The notes beneath the pieces were generated by a model that searched no databases, was not told the origin of the DNA, and was given only the letters and a program-made list of their open reading frames with translations. Below are positions 25,651 through 36,255 of a stretch of DNA of 64,000 nt, one piece after another. The number at the start of each line of letters is the position of its first letter. The first letter of the stretch is position 1. Origin of the DNA: Rubrivivax sp. (GTDB taxonomy: Bacteria; Pseudomonadota; Gammaproteobacteria; Burkholderiales; Burkholderiaceae_C); NCBI GenBank assembly GCA_016719535.1, contig JADJYX010000047.1, forward strand, positions 251,874 to 315,873, in the 5' to 3' direction. A program made the translations under genes and the position numbers.

Positions 25651-27105
25651 ATGAGCGCCATGCCCAAGATCGTCGTGCTGTGGACCGACGCCGCGCTGTG
25701 GCTGCTGACGGCCGCCCTGGTGGCCTATGTCGTCTTCGTCTGGCGCCGGCCCAACCTGCGCGCCAACTGGCGCAAGGTCTTCATGGATGCACCGGCGCTG
25801 TGCTCGAGCCTGGTGCTGCTGGCGTGCCTGGGGGTCACGCTGCTGGACAGCGTGCACTACCGGCCGCTGCTGCCGCCGGCGCCGGGCGCCACCGCGGCGG
25901 CCTACGACCCACGCACGCGCTCGCTGCTCGACGCCTGGCTGGCGGATCTGGTGGCCGCGCGCGAGAAGACCTATTCGCGGCCGCTGGCCACCGTGAGCTT
26001 CACGCGCGAGTCGGTCGAGGTCGACGGCCGCCTGCAGCGCGTGGCGCCGCGCCTGGCCTTCGGCGGCGCGCACCTCGCCGACCCGGCCACGCAGTGGCTG
26101 CCCGACGTGGCGCGCCGCGCCGCCATCGGCCTGGCCGGCGGTGCCGCCGGGGCGGCGCTGCTGTCGCTGGGGCTGCTGGCGGTGGTGGCGCGGTCGCGGC
26201 GCCAGGGTTTCGGTGCCTGCGCACGCGCGGTGCTGCACGGCCATGGCGTCGTGCCCTGGCGCGCCGCCATCGGCATGCTGGTCGCGCTGGGCTTGCTGAC
26301 GGGCGTGGCGACGGCGCTGTCGGGGCCCTACCACCTGATGGGCACCGACACCACCGGCAACGACGTGCTCTACCAGTCGCTGAAGAGCATCCGCACCGCC
26401 TTCGTCATCGGCACCCTGGCCACCGTGGCCACGCTGCCGATCGCGGTGGTGCTGGGCATCCTGGCCGGCTATTTCAAGGGCTGGGTCGACGAGGTGATCC
26501 AGTATGTCTATACCGTGCTGTCGTCGGTGCCCAACGTGCTGCTGATCGCCGCCTGCGTGCTGATGGTGCAGGTCTTCCTGGACAAGCACCCGGAACTGTT
26601 CGAGACCGGCGCCGAGCGCGCCGACTTGAAGCTCTTCCTGCTGTGCGCGGTGCTCGGCCTGACCGGCTGGGCCGGGCTGTGCCGGCTGCTGCGCGGCGAG
26701 ACGCTCAAGCTGCGCGAGCTCGACTACGTGCAGGCCGCCAATGCCTTCGGCGTCAGCGATGCGCGCATCATGCTGCGCCACATCTTCCCCAACGTGGCGC
26801 ACCTGATGCTGATCGTCACGGTGCTCGAATTCTCGGCGCTGATCCTGTACGAGGCGGTGCTCAGCTACGTGGGCGTGGGCGTCGACCCGTCGATGAACAG
26901 CTTCGGCGGCATGATCAACCTGGCGCGCACCGAGATGAGCCGCGACCCGGTGGTGTGGTGGTCCTTCGCGTCGGCCTTCGCCTTCATGGTGGCGCTGGTG
27001 CTGGCGGCCAACCTGTTTGCCGACGGCGTGCGGGATGCATTCGATCCGCGGGCGCGCAGCTTCCGCGTGCGGCGACCTTTGACCCCCAAGATGAATCAAA
27101 AGTAA
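25651..27105 (+). CDS. Peptide ABC transporter permease, DppC/YejE-like
   Basis: 484 residues, longer than the usual about 300-340, because of an N-terminal extension with two helices and a periplasmic part of about 130 residues (KTYSRPLATVSFTRESVEVD). The C-terminal half is a standard DppC-type permease: GTDTTGNDVLYQSLKSIRTA, SSVPNVLLIAACVL, the EAA loop YVQAANAFGVSDARIMLRHI and YVGVGVDPS. It pairs with the permease at 24597. The last codons (AATCAAAAGTAA) form one arm of the toxin-antitoxin operator that follows. Confidence 0.92.
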   Translation: MSAMPKIVVLWTDAALWLLTAALVAYVVFVWRRPNLRANWRKVFMDAPALCSSLVLLACLGVTLLDSVHYRPLLPPAPGATAAAYDPRTRSLLDAWLADLVAAREKTYSRPLATVSFTRESVEVDGRLQRVAPRLAFGGAHLADPATQWLPDVARRAAIGLAGGAAGAALLSLGLLAVVARSRRQGFGACARAVLHGHGVVPWRAAIGMLVALGLLTGVATALSGPYHLMGTDTTGNDVLYQSLKSIRTAFVIGTLATVATLPIAVVLGILAGYFKGWVDEVIQYVYTVLSSVPNVLLIAACVLMVQVFLDKHPELFETGAERADLKLFLLCAVLGLTGWAGLCRLLRGETLKLRELDYVQAANAFGVSDARIMLRHIFPNVAHLMLIVTVLEFSALILYEAVLSYVGVGVDPSMNSFGGMINLARTEMSRDPVVWWSFASAFAFMVALVLAANLFADGVRDAFDPRARSFRVRRPLTPKMNQK

Positions 27106-27126
27106 CTACAATTTTGATTGAATCAA
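27094..27126. promoter_or_regulatory. Inverted repeats forming a candidate toxin-antitoxin operator
   Basis: AATCAAAA (27094-27101) and TTTTGATT (27112-27119) are perfect 8-bp inverted arms with a 10-bp spacer. The right arm overlaps a second palindrome, TTGATTGAATCAA (27114-27126). The group lies 17 bp before the antitoxin start, and its left arm is inside the end of the permease gene. Phd-type antitoxins usually bind such repeats to repress their own operon. Confidence 0.55.
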
Positions 27127-27142
27127 TGTAAAGAGGTCTCAT

Positions 27143-27415
27143 ATGGAAATCTCCTTGCGTGAAATGAAGGCCAATCTCTCCGCAGTCGTGCGCAAAGCTC
27201 AGGCCGGTGAGGTGGTGATCGTGACCTCTCATCGAAAGCCGGTGGCATGTTTGGGCCCGGCGGCGCCGATCGGTGACTCGCTGGAGGACCGACTGCTGGC
27301 TGCTGGCATCATTTCGTCGCGGCCCAGACCTGGCGGGCTGGGGCCGCGCCAGGTCAATCCGCTTCCCGCAGGCGTGGGTAGTTTGTCTGACGCCGTGATC
27401 GAAGACCGGCGGTGA
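27143..27415 (+). CDS. Phd/YefM-family antitoxin
   Basis: 90-residue protein. The N-terminus MEISLREMKANLSAVVRKAQ and the EVVIVTSHRKPVACLGP strand are the DNA-binding dimer fold of Phd/YefM antitoxins. The C-terminal part is the flexible segment that wraps the toxin. A ribosome site AGAGG precedes ATG 27143. The stop overlaps the GTG start of the PIN-domain toxin gene. It lies on the same strand inside the peptide transporter operon, between the second permease and the ATPase. Confidence 0.9.
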   Translation: MEISLREMKANLSAVVRKAQAGEVVIVTSHRKPVACLGPAAPIGDSLEDRLLAAGIISSRPRPGGLGPRQVNPLPAGVGSLSDAVIEDRR

Positions 27416-27846
27416 TCCTGTATCTGGACACTTCGGCACTGCTCAAACTCTACGTTGACGAGCCGGGCAGCGACGTCACCTGGGCTGCTGCGTCCGGCAG
27501 CATCCTGGCGACCTGCCGCATCACGTGGGTGGAAGCGGTAGCTGCGCTGGCAAGGCGCGAGCGTGAAGCACCGGCGGCGGGTGTCGTCTGGCGACAGGCA
27601 CGCGAGCGACTGGCTCAGGATTGGCCTGCTCTGCATGTCGTGGATCTGACGCAGAGCCTTGCCGAGAGCGCCGGTGATCTGGCCGAGGCGTTTGCGCTGC
27701 GCGGCTACGACGCGGTGCAACTGGCTGCAGCCAAGGCCCTGCGAGGCGCCGCTCGGGAAGGCGTGAGCTTCGCCTGCTTCGACAGGCGTCTGAGTCAAGC
27801 CGCCAAGCAACTGGGTCTTTCTCTGCCGCCATCGCTGCAGGCATGA
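27412..27846 (+). CDS. VapC-like PIN-domain toxin
   Basis: 144-residue PIN-domain ribonuclease. Acidic active-site residues are placed as in VapC: Asp6 in LYLDTSALLKLY, Glu in TWVEAVAAL, Asp in GYDAVQLAAA and Asp in CFDRRLSQAA. Free toxin would cleave RNA in the cytoplasm; the paired Phd-type antitoxin blocks it. GTG start at 27412 overlaps the antitoxin stop (GTGA), showing tight coupling. The ATP-binding gene of the transporter begins 36 bp after its stop. Confidence 0.9.
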   Translation: MILYLDTSALLKLYVDEPGSDVTWAAASGSILATCRITWVEAVAALARREREAPAAGVVWRQARERLAQDWPALHVVDLTQSLAESAGDLAEAFALRGYDAVQLAAAKALRGAAREGVSFACFDRRLSQAAKQLGLSLPPSLQA

Positions 27847-27882
27847 CCGCGAAGCTTCGGACTGCCCCTACAGGATGACCCC

Positions 27883-29712
<1,830 letters not shown>

Positions 29713-30128
29713 GGCCTGCACGAGGCTTTCGGGCTTTCCCCCAGGCACGGCGGGGGCTTGATGGCCGACAAGGCCCGTCTGGCGCCTGCGGGTCGGGCGC
29801 GATGTTGCTGGACTGTTGCTGGAAGCCAACGACTGTCAAGCGATCGGCTCCGGGTTAGCCCGAGGCTAGTACCACCTGGTACGTGCCAGTTCGCTTGAAA
29901 ACATTGTTCCAAGTGACTGTCGCGCAAAAAAAAGTTTGCCATCGCCAGGCCCGTGCCGTGCGTGCGAAGGGGCGGTCTCCTGGGTCGACGGGCTCGCCCC
30001 ACGTTGGTTCTCGTTTCCACTTGGTGACAATCAGACCACCTGTCGCGTCCTCGGCCGTCCGGCGGCTGGTTGCCGAGAGAGGGTGCGTTGACGTTTCGGT
30101 TCACACCCCATCCCATCTGGAGTACCCG
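29713..30128. promoter_or_regulatory. Intergenic region with palindrome GTACCA-CC-TGGTAC
   Basis: About 415 bp between the ATPase gene and the first of two TonB receptors. It contains a perfect 6-2-6 palindrome at 29869-29882 and then an A-rich tract (29925-29935). This is the likely control region of the receptor gene; the binding protein is unknown. An upstream extension of the receptor frame to 29883 has no coding character. Confidence 0.4.
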
Positions 30129-32855
30129 ATGTTCAAGAAGACCCCCATCACCCTGGCGGCCCTGGGCGCCCTCGGTGGCTTGCTCGGTTCCACCGCGCTG
30201 CCCAGCTTCGCGCAATCCGCCGCGCGCATCGAGATCACCGGTTCGCTGATCCGCCGCATCGAAGGCGAATCGGCCCTGCCGGTCACCACCCTCAAGGCCG
30301 AGGAACTGACCAAGGCCGGCGTGACGAACGCCGAAGAGGCCGTCAAGTTCATCACCCAGCAACAGGGTGGCACGGTGACCTCCAGTTCGGTCAGCGGCAC
30401 CAACGGCGCGGCGGCCTATGCCGACCTGCGCTCGCTGGGTGCCCAGCGCACCCTGGTGCTGCTGAACGGCAAGCGCGTCACCGCCAATCCGTTCGCGGTG
30501 ACCGCCGTCGACCTGAACACCCTGCCGCTGGCCGCCGTGGACCGCATCGAGGTGCTGTCCGACGGTGCTTCGTCGACCTACGGCACCGACGCCGTCGCCG
30601 GCGTGATCAACTTCATCACCAAGAAGGACTACAAGGGGTTCAGCGTCAGCGCCGATGCCCAGGTCACGCAACATGGGGGCGGCGACAAGTACAACGGCTC
30701 GATCGCCGGCGGCTTCGGTGACTTGCGCAAGCAGGGCTGGAATGTCTACGGCACGCTCAACGTGCGCAAGCAGGACCCGATGCGCGGCACCGAGCGCGAG
30801 TTCATGCAGACGTCGTACATGCCCGAGAAAGGCTTCAACGGGCTGAGCCCGACGACCTTCCCGGCCAACTACAGCCAGACGGTGGCCGGCAAGACGATCA
30901 TTGCCAACACCAACCCGTCGCTGCCGGGCTGCCTGCCGCCGTCGTCGATCATCGCCAGCGCGGTGGCAACCAACCGCTGCAACGCCGATACGCAGACCTT
31001 CACCAACGTCCTGCCCGAGCAGGAGCAGGCCTCGGCCTTCCTGCGTGGGTCGCTGGCGCTGGGTGACCACCTGCTGTCCGCCGAGTATTTCAAGTCGCAG
31101 AACGAGGTCACCAGCCTGATCGCGCCGTCGCCCGAAGGCGGTCTGGTCATGGGCCCCGACAGCCCCTACTACCCGGGCAAGGGCATCACGCCGATCACCA
31201 ATACCGCACTCGACCCGACGCAGCCGATTTCGATCGCCTGGCGTACCACAGTGTTGGGTTCGCGCTCCGGCCGGCAGGAGAACAACACGCAGCGCGCCTT
31301 GGTGTCGCTCGAAGGCGCGGTCGCCGGCTGGGACTACCAGGCCTCTGCGCTGTGGTCCAACGCCAAGGTCGAGAACTTCTTCCTCAACGGCTACCCGATG
31401 ACGATCCCGCTGCGCAATGGCGTGCGCGGCATCAACGGGGCACCCTACCTGAACCCCTTCGGCGACCAGTCGGCGGCCGGGCTTGCGTACATGCAGGCCA
31501 ACCAGGTGCTGGGCAAGGTGCAGGACGGCGAGTCCACGCTGATGAGCCTGGGCGCGACCGTCAGCCGTCCGCTCTTCAAGATGGGCGGCGGCGACGCCAC
31601 GCTGGCCATCGGCGCCGAGCTGCGCCAGGAGGAGATGATCTACACCACCGACATCGCCAAGGTCAGCCAGGCGGCGAGCTCGGGCCTCGCCGGCTCGGGC
31701 GCCAAGCGCGAGGGCGACCGTGACATCTCGGCGCTGGCGCTGGAGATGAACTTCCCGATCCGCAAGGGCCTGGAGCTCGGTGCCTCGGTCCGCTACGACA
31801 ACTACAGCGACTTCGGCAACACGGTCAACCCGAAGCTGTCGCTGCGCTGGTCGCCGACGGCCAACCTGCTGGTGCGCGCCTCGGCCAATACCGGCTTCTC
31901 GGCGCCGTCGCTGTACCAGATGTACCTGCCGAATTCGACCACCTTCACCGGCAACCGCTACAACGACCCCGTGCTGTGCCCGGGCGGCGTGCCGACGGCC
32001 CAGGCCGTGCCTTCGCGTGACTGCGGCATCCAGTTCCAGCAGCTGCAAGGTGGCAATGCCGATCTCGACGCCGAGAAGTCCCGCGCCTGGACGATCGGTT
32101 TCGTGGTGCAGCCGACGGCCAACCTGTCGCTCGGTGTCGACGTCTGGAACTACTACATCAAGAACTCGGTGTCCGTGATCGGCGAGCAGTCCATCTTTGC
32201 CGACCCGGCCAAGTACGCCAACCTGTATGTGCGCTGCAGCCAGGCCTCGCCGGAGCGTCAGCTCGCCATCGGCGCCTGCCAGACCCCGGGTGGCGATCCG
32301 CTGGCCTATGTGATCAACACCTACCTGAACCTGGGTGACACGAAGACCAACGGCGTCGACATCTCGGCCAGCTGGAACAGCGGTGCGCAGTCCTTCGGCC
32401 GCCTGAACGTGGCCTACAACGGCACCTACGTCAACAAGTACCGCTTCCAGGTCGAGCCGGGCGGTGTCTGGTACAACCCGAACGGCATCTACACTCCGCA
32501 GTTCGGCGGCCCGGTCATCCGCTACCAGCATGTGCTGAATACCACCTGGCAGGCAGGCGCCTTCTCGACGCTGCTGACCTACAAGTTCCAGCGCGGCTAC
32601 CGCGACCAGAACTCGCAGGGCGCGCCGTTCACCGCGTTCAACAACCGCCACGTGCAGGACTACGGCATCTTCGACCTGAACGTCAGCTGGTCGGGCATCA
32701 AGGGCCTGACGCTGAGCGCCGGCGTGCTGAACCTGCTGGACACCGACCCGTCGTTCACCAACCAGGTCGGGCGCTTCCAGGCACGTGGCTACGACGATCG
32801 CTTCCACAACCCGCTGGGCCGCACCTGGAAGCTGTCGGCGCGCTACAGTTTTTGA
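30129..32855 (+). CDS. TonB-dependent outer-membrane receptor
   Basis: 908-residue receptor with a signal peptide (MFKKTPITLAALGALGGLLG, cleavage near SFAQ). The plug contains RIEITGSLIRR (TonB-box region), LVLLNGKRV, and VDRIEVLSDGASSTYGTDAV followed by AGVINFIT. The barrel ends with the C-terminal Phe (SARYSF). It belongs to the group of long receptors common in Burkholderiales and Xanthomonads, whose substrates are seldom known. ATG 30129 gives a correct signal peptide. A related receptor follows at 33286, and the peptide ABC operon lies just upstream, so peptides are a reasonable guess. Confidence 0.9.
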   Translation: MFKKTPITLAALGALGGLLGSTALPSFAQSAARIEITGSLIRRIEGESALPVTTLKAEELTKAGVTNAEEAVKFITQQQGGTVTSSSVSGTNGAAAYADLRSLGAQRTLVLLNGKRVTANPFAVTAVDLNTLPLAAVDRIEVLSDGASSTYGTDAVAGVINFITKKDYKGFSVSADAQVTQHGGGDKYNGSIAGGFGDLRKQGWNVYGTLNVRKQDPMRGTEREFMQTSYMPEKGFNGLSPTTFPANYSQTVAGKTIIANTNPSLPGCLPPSSIIASAVATNRCNADTQTFTNVLPEQEQASAFLRGSLALGDHLLSAEYFKSQNEVTSLIAPSPEGGLVMGPDSPYYPGKGITPITNTALDPTQPISIAWRTTVLGSRSGRQENNTQRALVSLEGAVAGWDYQASALWSNAKVENFFLNGYPMTIPLRNGVRGINGAPYLNPFGDQSAAGLAYMQANQVLGKVQDGESTLMSLGATVSRPLFKMGGGDATLAIGAELRQEEMIYTTDIAKVSQAASSGLAGSGAKREGDRDISALALEMNFPIRKGLELGASVRYDNYSDFGNTVNPKLSLRWSPTANLLVRASANTGFSAPSLYQMYLPNSTTFTGNRYNDPVLCPGGVPTAQAVPSRDCGIQFQQLQGGNADLDAEKSRAWTIGFVVQPTANLSLGVDVWNYYIKNSVSVIGEQSIFADPAKYANLYVRCSQASPERQLAIGACQTPGGDPLAYVINTYLNLGDTKTNGVDISASWNSGAQSFGRLNVAYNGTYVNKYRFQVEPGGVWYNPNGIYTPQFGGPVIRYQHVLNTTWQAGAFSTLLTYKFQRGYRDQNSQGAPFTAFNNRHVQDYGIFDLNVSWSGIKGLTLSAGVLNLLDTDPSFTNQVGRFQARGYDDRFHNPLGRTWKLSARYSF

Positions 32856-32914
32856 TGCCTGTCCGCCGCCGCCGTGGCCTCTGCCCGCGGTGGCCGGGTC
32901 TGTGGACGGCCTGA

Positions 32915-32940
32915 AGCCGACCCCAGGGGTCGGCTTTTTT
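32915..32940 (+). terminator. Rho-independent terminator after first TonB receptor
   Basis: Hairpin arms AGCCGACC (32915-32922) and GGTCGGCT (32928-32935), followed by a T run at 32935-32940. It lies 60 bp after the receptor stop and should end its transcript, so the two receptor genes are probably separate units. Confidence 0.85.
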
Positions 32941-33285
32941 GCGCGGTGCGCCCAGGTTGCATCAGCGCCAGCGGAAATGTTGCGTGTTGCCAACTGAACA
33001 CACCCGACTGAGCGTCTACGGTTTCCCGACTGAAATTCATCTAATTTATTAGATTGCATTCATAAGCTATTGATTCTTAATAAAACGATAGCATTTTTCA
33101 TTTCAATCTTGGCGCCATCCGCTGGACGTTTGTCGCGGCCGCTGGGTTCACCCGGGCAACCGGCGCCGCCTCTCCAATGACAATCCGATGACTTGTTTCG
33201 GTCTCGCTCAGCCGACGCCACGGCGCAGCAAGGGGCGACACCGGAACCGGGTGGAGTCATTCAACCAATGTGAGGAGTGAGTTTC
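32941..33285. promoter_or_regulatory. AT-rich control region before second TonB receptor
   Basis: From about 33036 to 33110 the DNA is much richer in A and T than the rest of the window. It holds the inverted repeat ATCTAA-TTTA-TTAGAT (33039-33054) and the arms GCTAT and ATAGC around TGATTCTTAATAAAACG. The region ends in the ribosome site GGAG at 33274-33277. This is a likely promoter/operator; the regulator is unknown. Confidence 0.5.
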
Positions 33286-35982
33286 ATGTTCAAGCCGACC
33301 CTTTTGAGTCGCGGCCTGATGCTGGCCTTTGGCGGCAGCCTTGCGCTGGCTGCCTTGCCGGCCCTGGCGCAGCAGTCGCAGCGCATCGAGATCACCGGCT
33401 CGGCGATCAAGCGCATCGATGCCGAGACGGCACTGCCCGTGCAGGTCATCAAGCGCGAAGACATCGAGCGCAGTGGCGTGACCTCGGTCGTCGAGCTGAT
33501 GCAGAACCTGGCCGTGGTGCAGGGCGGTGTCGTCGAGGGCGACACCATCGGGGGCGGGGGCGGTGGCCAGGCCACGGTGTCGATCCACAACCTGGGCGGT
33601 GACCGCACGCTCGTGCTGCTCAACGGCCGCCGCCTGATCGGCGAGGCAGGGGGGGCGGTCGACCTGAGCATGATCCCGCTGGCCATCATCGAGCGGGTCG
33701 AGGTGCTGACCGACGGCGCATCCGCGCTGTACGGCTCGGATGCCGTGGCCGGTGTGGTCAACTTCATCACCAAGCGCAACTCGCGCGACGGCAACTTCAC
33801 GATTTCGGCCAGCAAGCCGCAGAAGTCCGGCGGCGAGGAATACAACGCCTACGTCTCCAAGGGATTTGGCGATCTCGACAAGGACGGCTTCAATGCCTCG
33901 TTCGGCCTCTCGGTCGACAAGCGCAAGGCGCTGCGCGCGAGTCAGCGTGATTTCTCCAAGTCGGGGGTCATCAACTTCCAGTACGAAGGCGGACTCGTCG
34001 AGTGGTTCAACGGCTCGCCGAGCGCGATTCCGGGCAACGTGGTCGTGAGCGGGGTGTCGCGCAGCGTCTACCTGGTCGACAACGGCACCTGCCCGCCCAT
34101 GCACGTGCAGGATGGGCCGACCTGCTATTTCGACTACGCCAGCACGGTGGAGGCATTCCCGGACCGTGAGCGGACCAACCTGTTCGCGTCCCTGCAGAAG
34201 AAGCTGGGGTCGAACCACACGCTGTCGCTCGACGTCCTGCTCGGCAAGACCATGTCCAGCGGCAAGATCGCGCCTGCGCCGGGCGGTGTTCTGGTCGATC
34301 CGGCCGGGCCCTTCGGCGACTACCTGCGGCGCGTGGGCTACACCGCCTCCACTCCGGCCACGGTGCGCTACCGCGCCTTCGACCTGGGCAACCGTGACGC
34401 CGAATACGACCGCGATACCAAGGGCCTGTGGCTGGGCCTGGAGGGCAGCCTGGCGGGTTGGGATTACAGCGCCTCGCTGGGCCACCAGCGCGCCAAGTTC
34501 GAAGAGTCCAATAGCGGCTATCCGCTGGGGATCGCGTTCGGTCGACTGCTGCGCAGCGGCATCTGGAACCCGTTCGTGCTGCCGGGCAACCAGTCGCAGG
34601 CGGCGCTCGACGCGGCCAAGGCCATCATGGTCACGGGCGTGTACGACACCGAAACCAGCAAGATGACGGCGCTGGACATGCGCGCCTCTCGTGACCTGTT
34701 CAAGCTCGGCGGCGGGAATGCGGCGATTGCCGTTGGTGCCAGCTATGTCGAGGACAAGGTGGACAGCGCGCCGAGCTTGGTGGCGCAGGGCAAGGGCGGG
34801 CCGAACGGCGATGACTCGCGCTTCGGCGATTCTCAGGCGGCCGTAGCGTACGCCGCCTCGCGCAAGGCGTTGGGCGTCTTCACCGAGGTGGTGTTGCCCT
34901 TCTCCAAGCAGCTCGAGCTCACTGCCGGGGTGCGCTACGACGAGTACAAGGACATCGACAGCGCGGTCAACGGCAAGGTGAGCTTCCGCTACCAGCCCGC
35001 CACCAGCGTGCTCGTGCGCGGCTCGATCGGCACCGGCTTCCGCGCGCCGCAGTTGAGGCAGCTATACCGGCCGCTGCAGGATTTCGGCGTGACGGCGCAA
35101 CCCTACGATTGCACGGCCGAGATGGCCAGCATGGCCGCGAGCCTGGGTGCGACCTGCCAGCCGGGCAAGCTGCAGTACAACATCTTCACGGGCGGAAACG
35201 CCGGGCTCAAGCCCGAGGAGTCCAAGCAGGCCACCATTGGCTTCCGGCTCGAGCCGGCGCCGGCGTTCTCGTTCGGTGCCGACCTGTGGTGGGTGGGCAT
35301 CGACAAGACCTTCGGCTCGGTCGACGAAAACGAGGCCTTCGGCAACGTCTACAAGTATCCGAGCCTGTGGCTGGTCTATACGGATCCGGTGACGGGTGAG
35401 AAGCTGCTCGCCTACAACAGCAGCACGGCCAACCTCGGAAAGTCCTTCAGCACCGGCATCGACTTCGATATCACCGGCCGCTTCAACACCGGCATGGGCA
35501 GGCTGACGTCGAACCTGCGCCTGACCTACATGATCCGCGACGTGTTCCAGCTCGTGCCGGGTCAGGAGTACTACTCGACCGTCGGCGACAACAATCCGGC
35601 GATCGGCTCGCAGACGTTCCGCTGGAAGGGCTCACTGAGCAATACCCTGGCCGCCGGTCGCTGGGCGCACACGCTCAATGTCAACTTCCAGTCCGGCTAC
35701 AAGGACTTCCCGGGCGAGGTCTACGGCAAGGAAGCGGACGGCAGCTACAACGGCAACGACCGCGAGATCCGCCTGGACGTCGACGACTTCTACACCGTCG
35801 ACTGGCAGACGGAATTCAGCATGAACAAGGCCCTGAAGCTGTCCGTCGGCGTCAAGAACCTGTTCAACGAGAAGCCGCCGCTGTCCCTTCGTAACAACGG
35901 CGGTCACATGCTGGGCTTCGACTACCGGTACTTCAATCCGCTGGGCCGTACCTTCCAGGCCAAGCTGAGCTACGACTTCTGA
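33286..35982 (+). CDS. TonB-dependent outer-membrane receptor, paralogue of the upstream one
   Basis: 898-residue receptor. Signal peptide MFKPTLLSRGLMLAFGGSLA with cleavage near ALAQ. The plug repeats the layout of the neighbour: RIEITGSAIKRI, LVLLNGRRLIGE, and IERVEVLTDGASALYGSDAV followed by AGVVNFITK. The barrel ends in KLSYDF. ATG 33286 is chosen because GGAG at 33274-33277 is well placed; a GTG at 33277 overlaps that site. The similarity and tandem order indicate duplication and later divergence. Substrate unknown. Confidence 0.9.
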   Translation: MFKPTLLSRGLMLAFGGSLALAALPALAQQSQRIEITGSAIKRIDAETALPVQVIKREDIERSGVTSVVELMQNLAVVQGGVVEGDTIGGGGGGQATVSIHNLGGDRTLVLLNGRRLIGEAGGAVDLSMIPLAIIERVEVLTDGASALYGSDAVAGVVNFITKRNSRDGNFTISASKPQKSGGEEYNAYVSKGFGDLDKDGFNASFGLSVDKRKALRASQRDFSKSGVINFQYEGGLVEWFNGSPSAIPGNVVVSGVSRSVYLVDNGTCPPMHVQDGPTCYFDYASTVEAFPDRERTNLFASLQKKLGSNHTLSLDVLLGKTMSSGKIAPAPGGVLVDPAGPFGDYLRRVGYTASTPATVRYRAFDLGNRDAEYDRDTKGLWLGLEGSLAGWDYSASLGHQRAKFEESNSGYPLGIAFGRLLRSGIWNPFVLPGNQSQAALDAAKAIMVTGVYDTETSKMTALDMRASRDLFKLGGGNAAIAVGASYVEDKVDSAPSLVAQGKGGPNGDDSRFGDSQAAVAYAASRKALGVFTEVVLPFSKQLELTAGVRYDEYKDIDSAVNGKVSFRYQPATSVLVRGSIGTGFRAPQLRQLYRPLQDFGVTAQPYDCTAEMASMAASLGATCQPGKLQYNIFTGGNAGLKPEESKQATIGFRLEPAPAFSFGADLWWVGIDKTFGSVDENEAFGNVYKYPSLWLVYTDPVTGEKLLAYNSSTANLGKSFSTGIDFDITGRFNTGMGRLTSNLRLTYMIRDVFQLVPGQEYYSTVGDNNPAIGSQTFRWKGSLSNTLAAGRWAHTLNVNFQSGYKDFPGEVYGKEADGSYNGNDREIRLDVDDFYTVDWQTEFSMNKALKLSVGVKNLFNEKPPLSLRNNGGHMLGFDYRYFNPLGRTFQAKLSYDF

Positions 35983-35988
35983 TCGACT

Positions 35989-36021
35989 CCACGCCGGGGT
36001 CTGACACAGACCCCGGCGTGG
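35989..36021. terminator. Strong hairpin after second TonB receptor
   Basis: Perfect 14-bp arms CCACGCCGGGGTCT (35989-36002) and AGACCCCGGCGTGG (36008-36021) with the 5-base loop GACAC, starting 7 bp after the stop. No T run follows directly, but a second hairpin with T5 comes right after. Confidence 0.75.
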
Positions 36022-36029
36022 ATCCAGGC

Positions 36030-36064
36030 GGCCCGCCTTCTCGCAAGAGGGGCGGGCCGTTTTT
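36030..36064 (+). terminator. Rho-independent terminator (second of tandem pair)
   Basis: Arms GGCCCGCC (36030-36037) and GGCGGGCC (36051-36058), followed by GTTTTT. Together with the preceding hairpin it ends the second receptor transcript. Confidence 0.85.
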
Positions 36065-36255
36065 CATGGACCGTGCGCGGTGCGCCCGTCAGCACCCAAC
36101 AGAGCCAGCGGGTCGTCGAACGACCAGGGAGCCCGTCACCTAGGCCGGCAAGGCGTTCATCGGCTATGGTGGCTCACTGCGGCCCGATCCCCGGGTCGGC
36201 TCGAGTGACGCCTATCGGCTGCCGGTACTGCCGCCTTTCGGCAGGCTGCGCAGCG

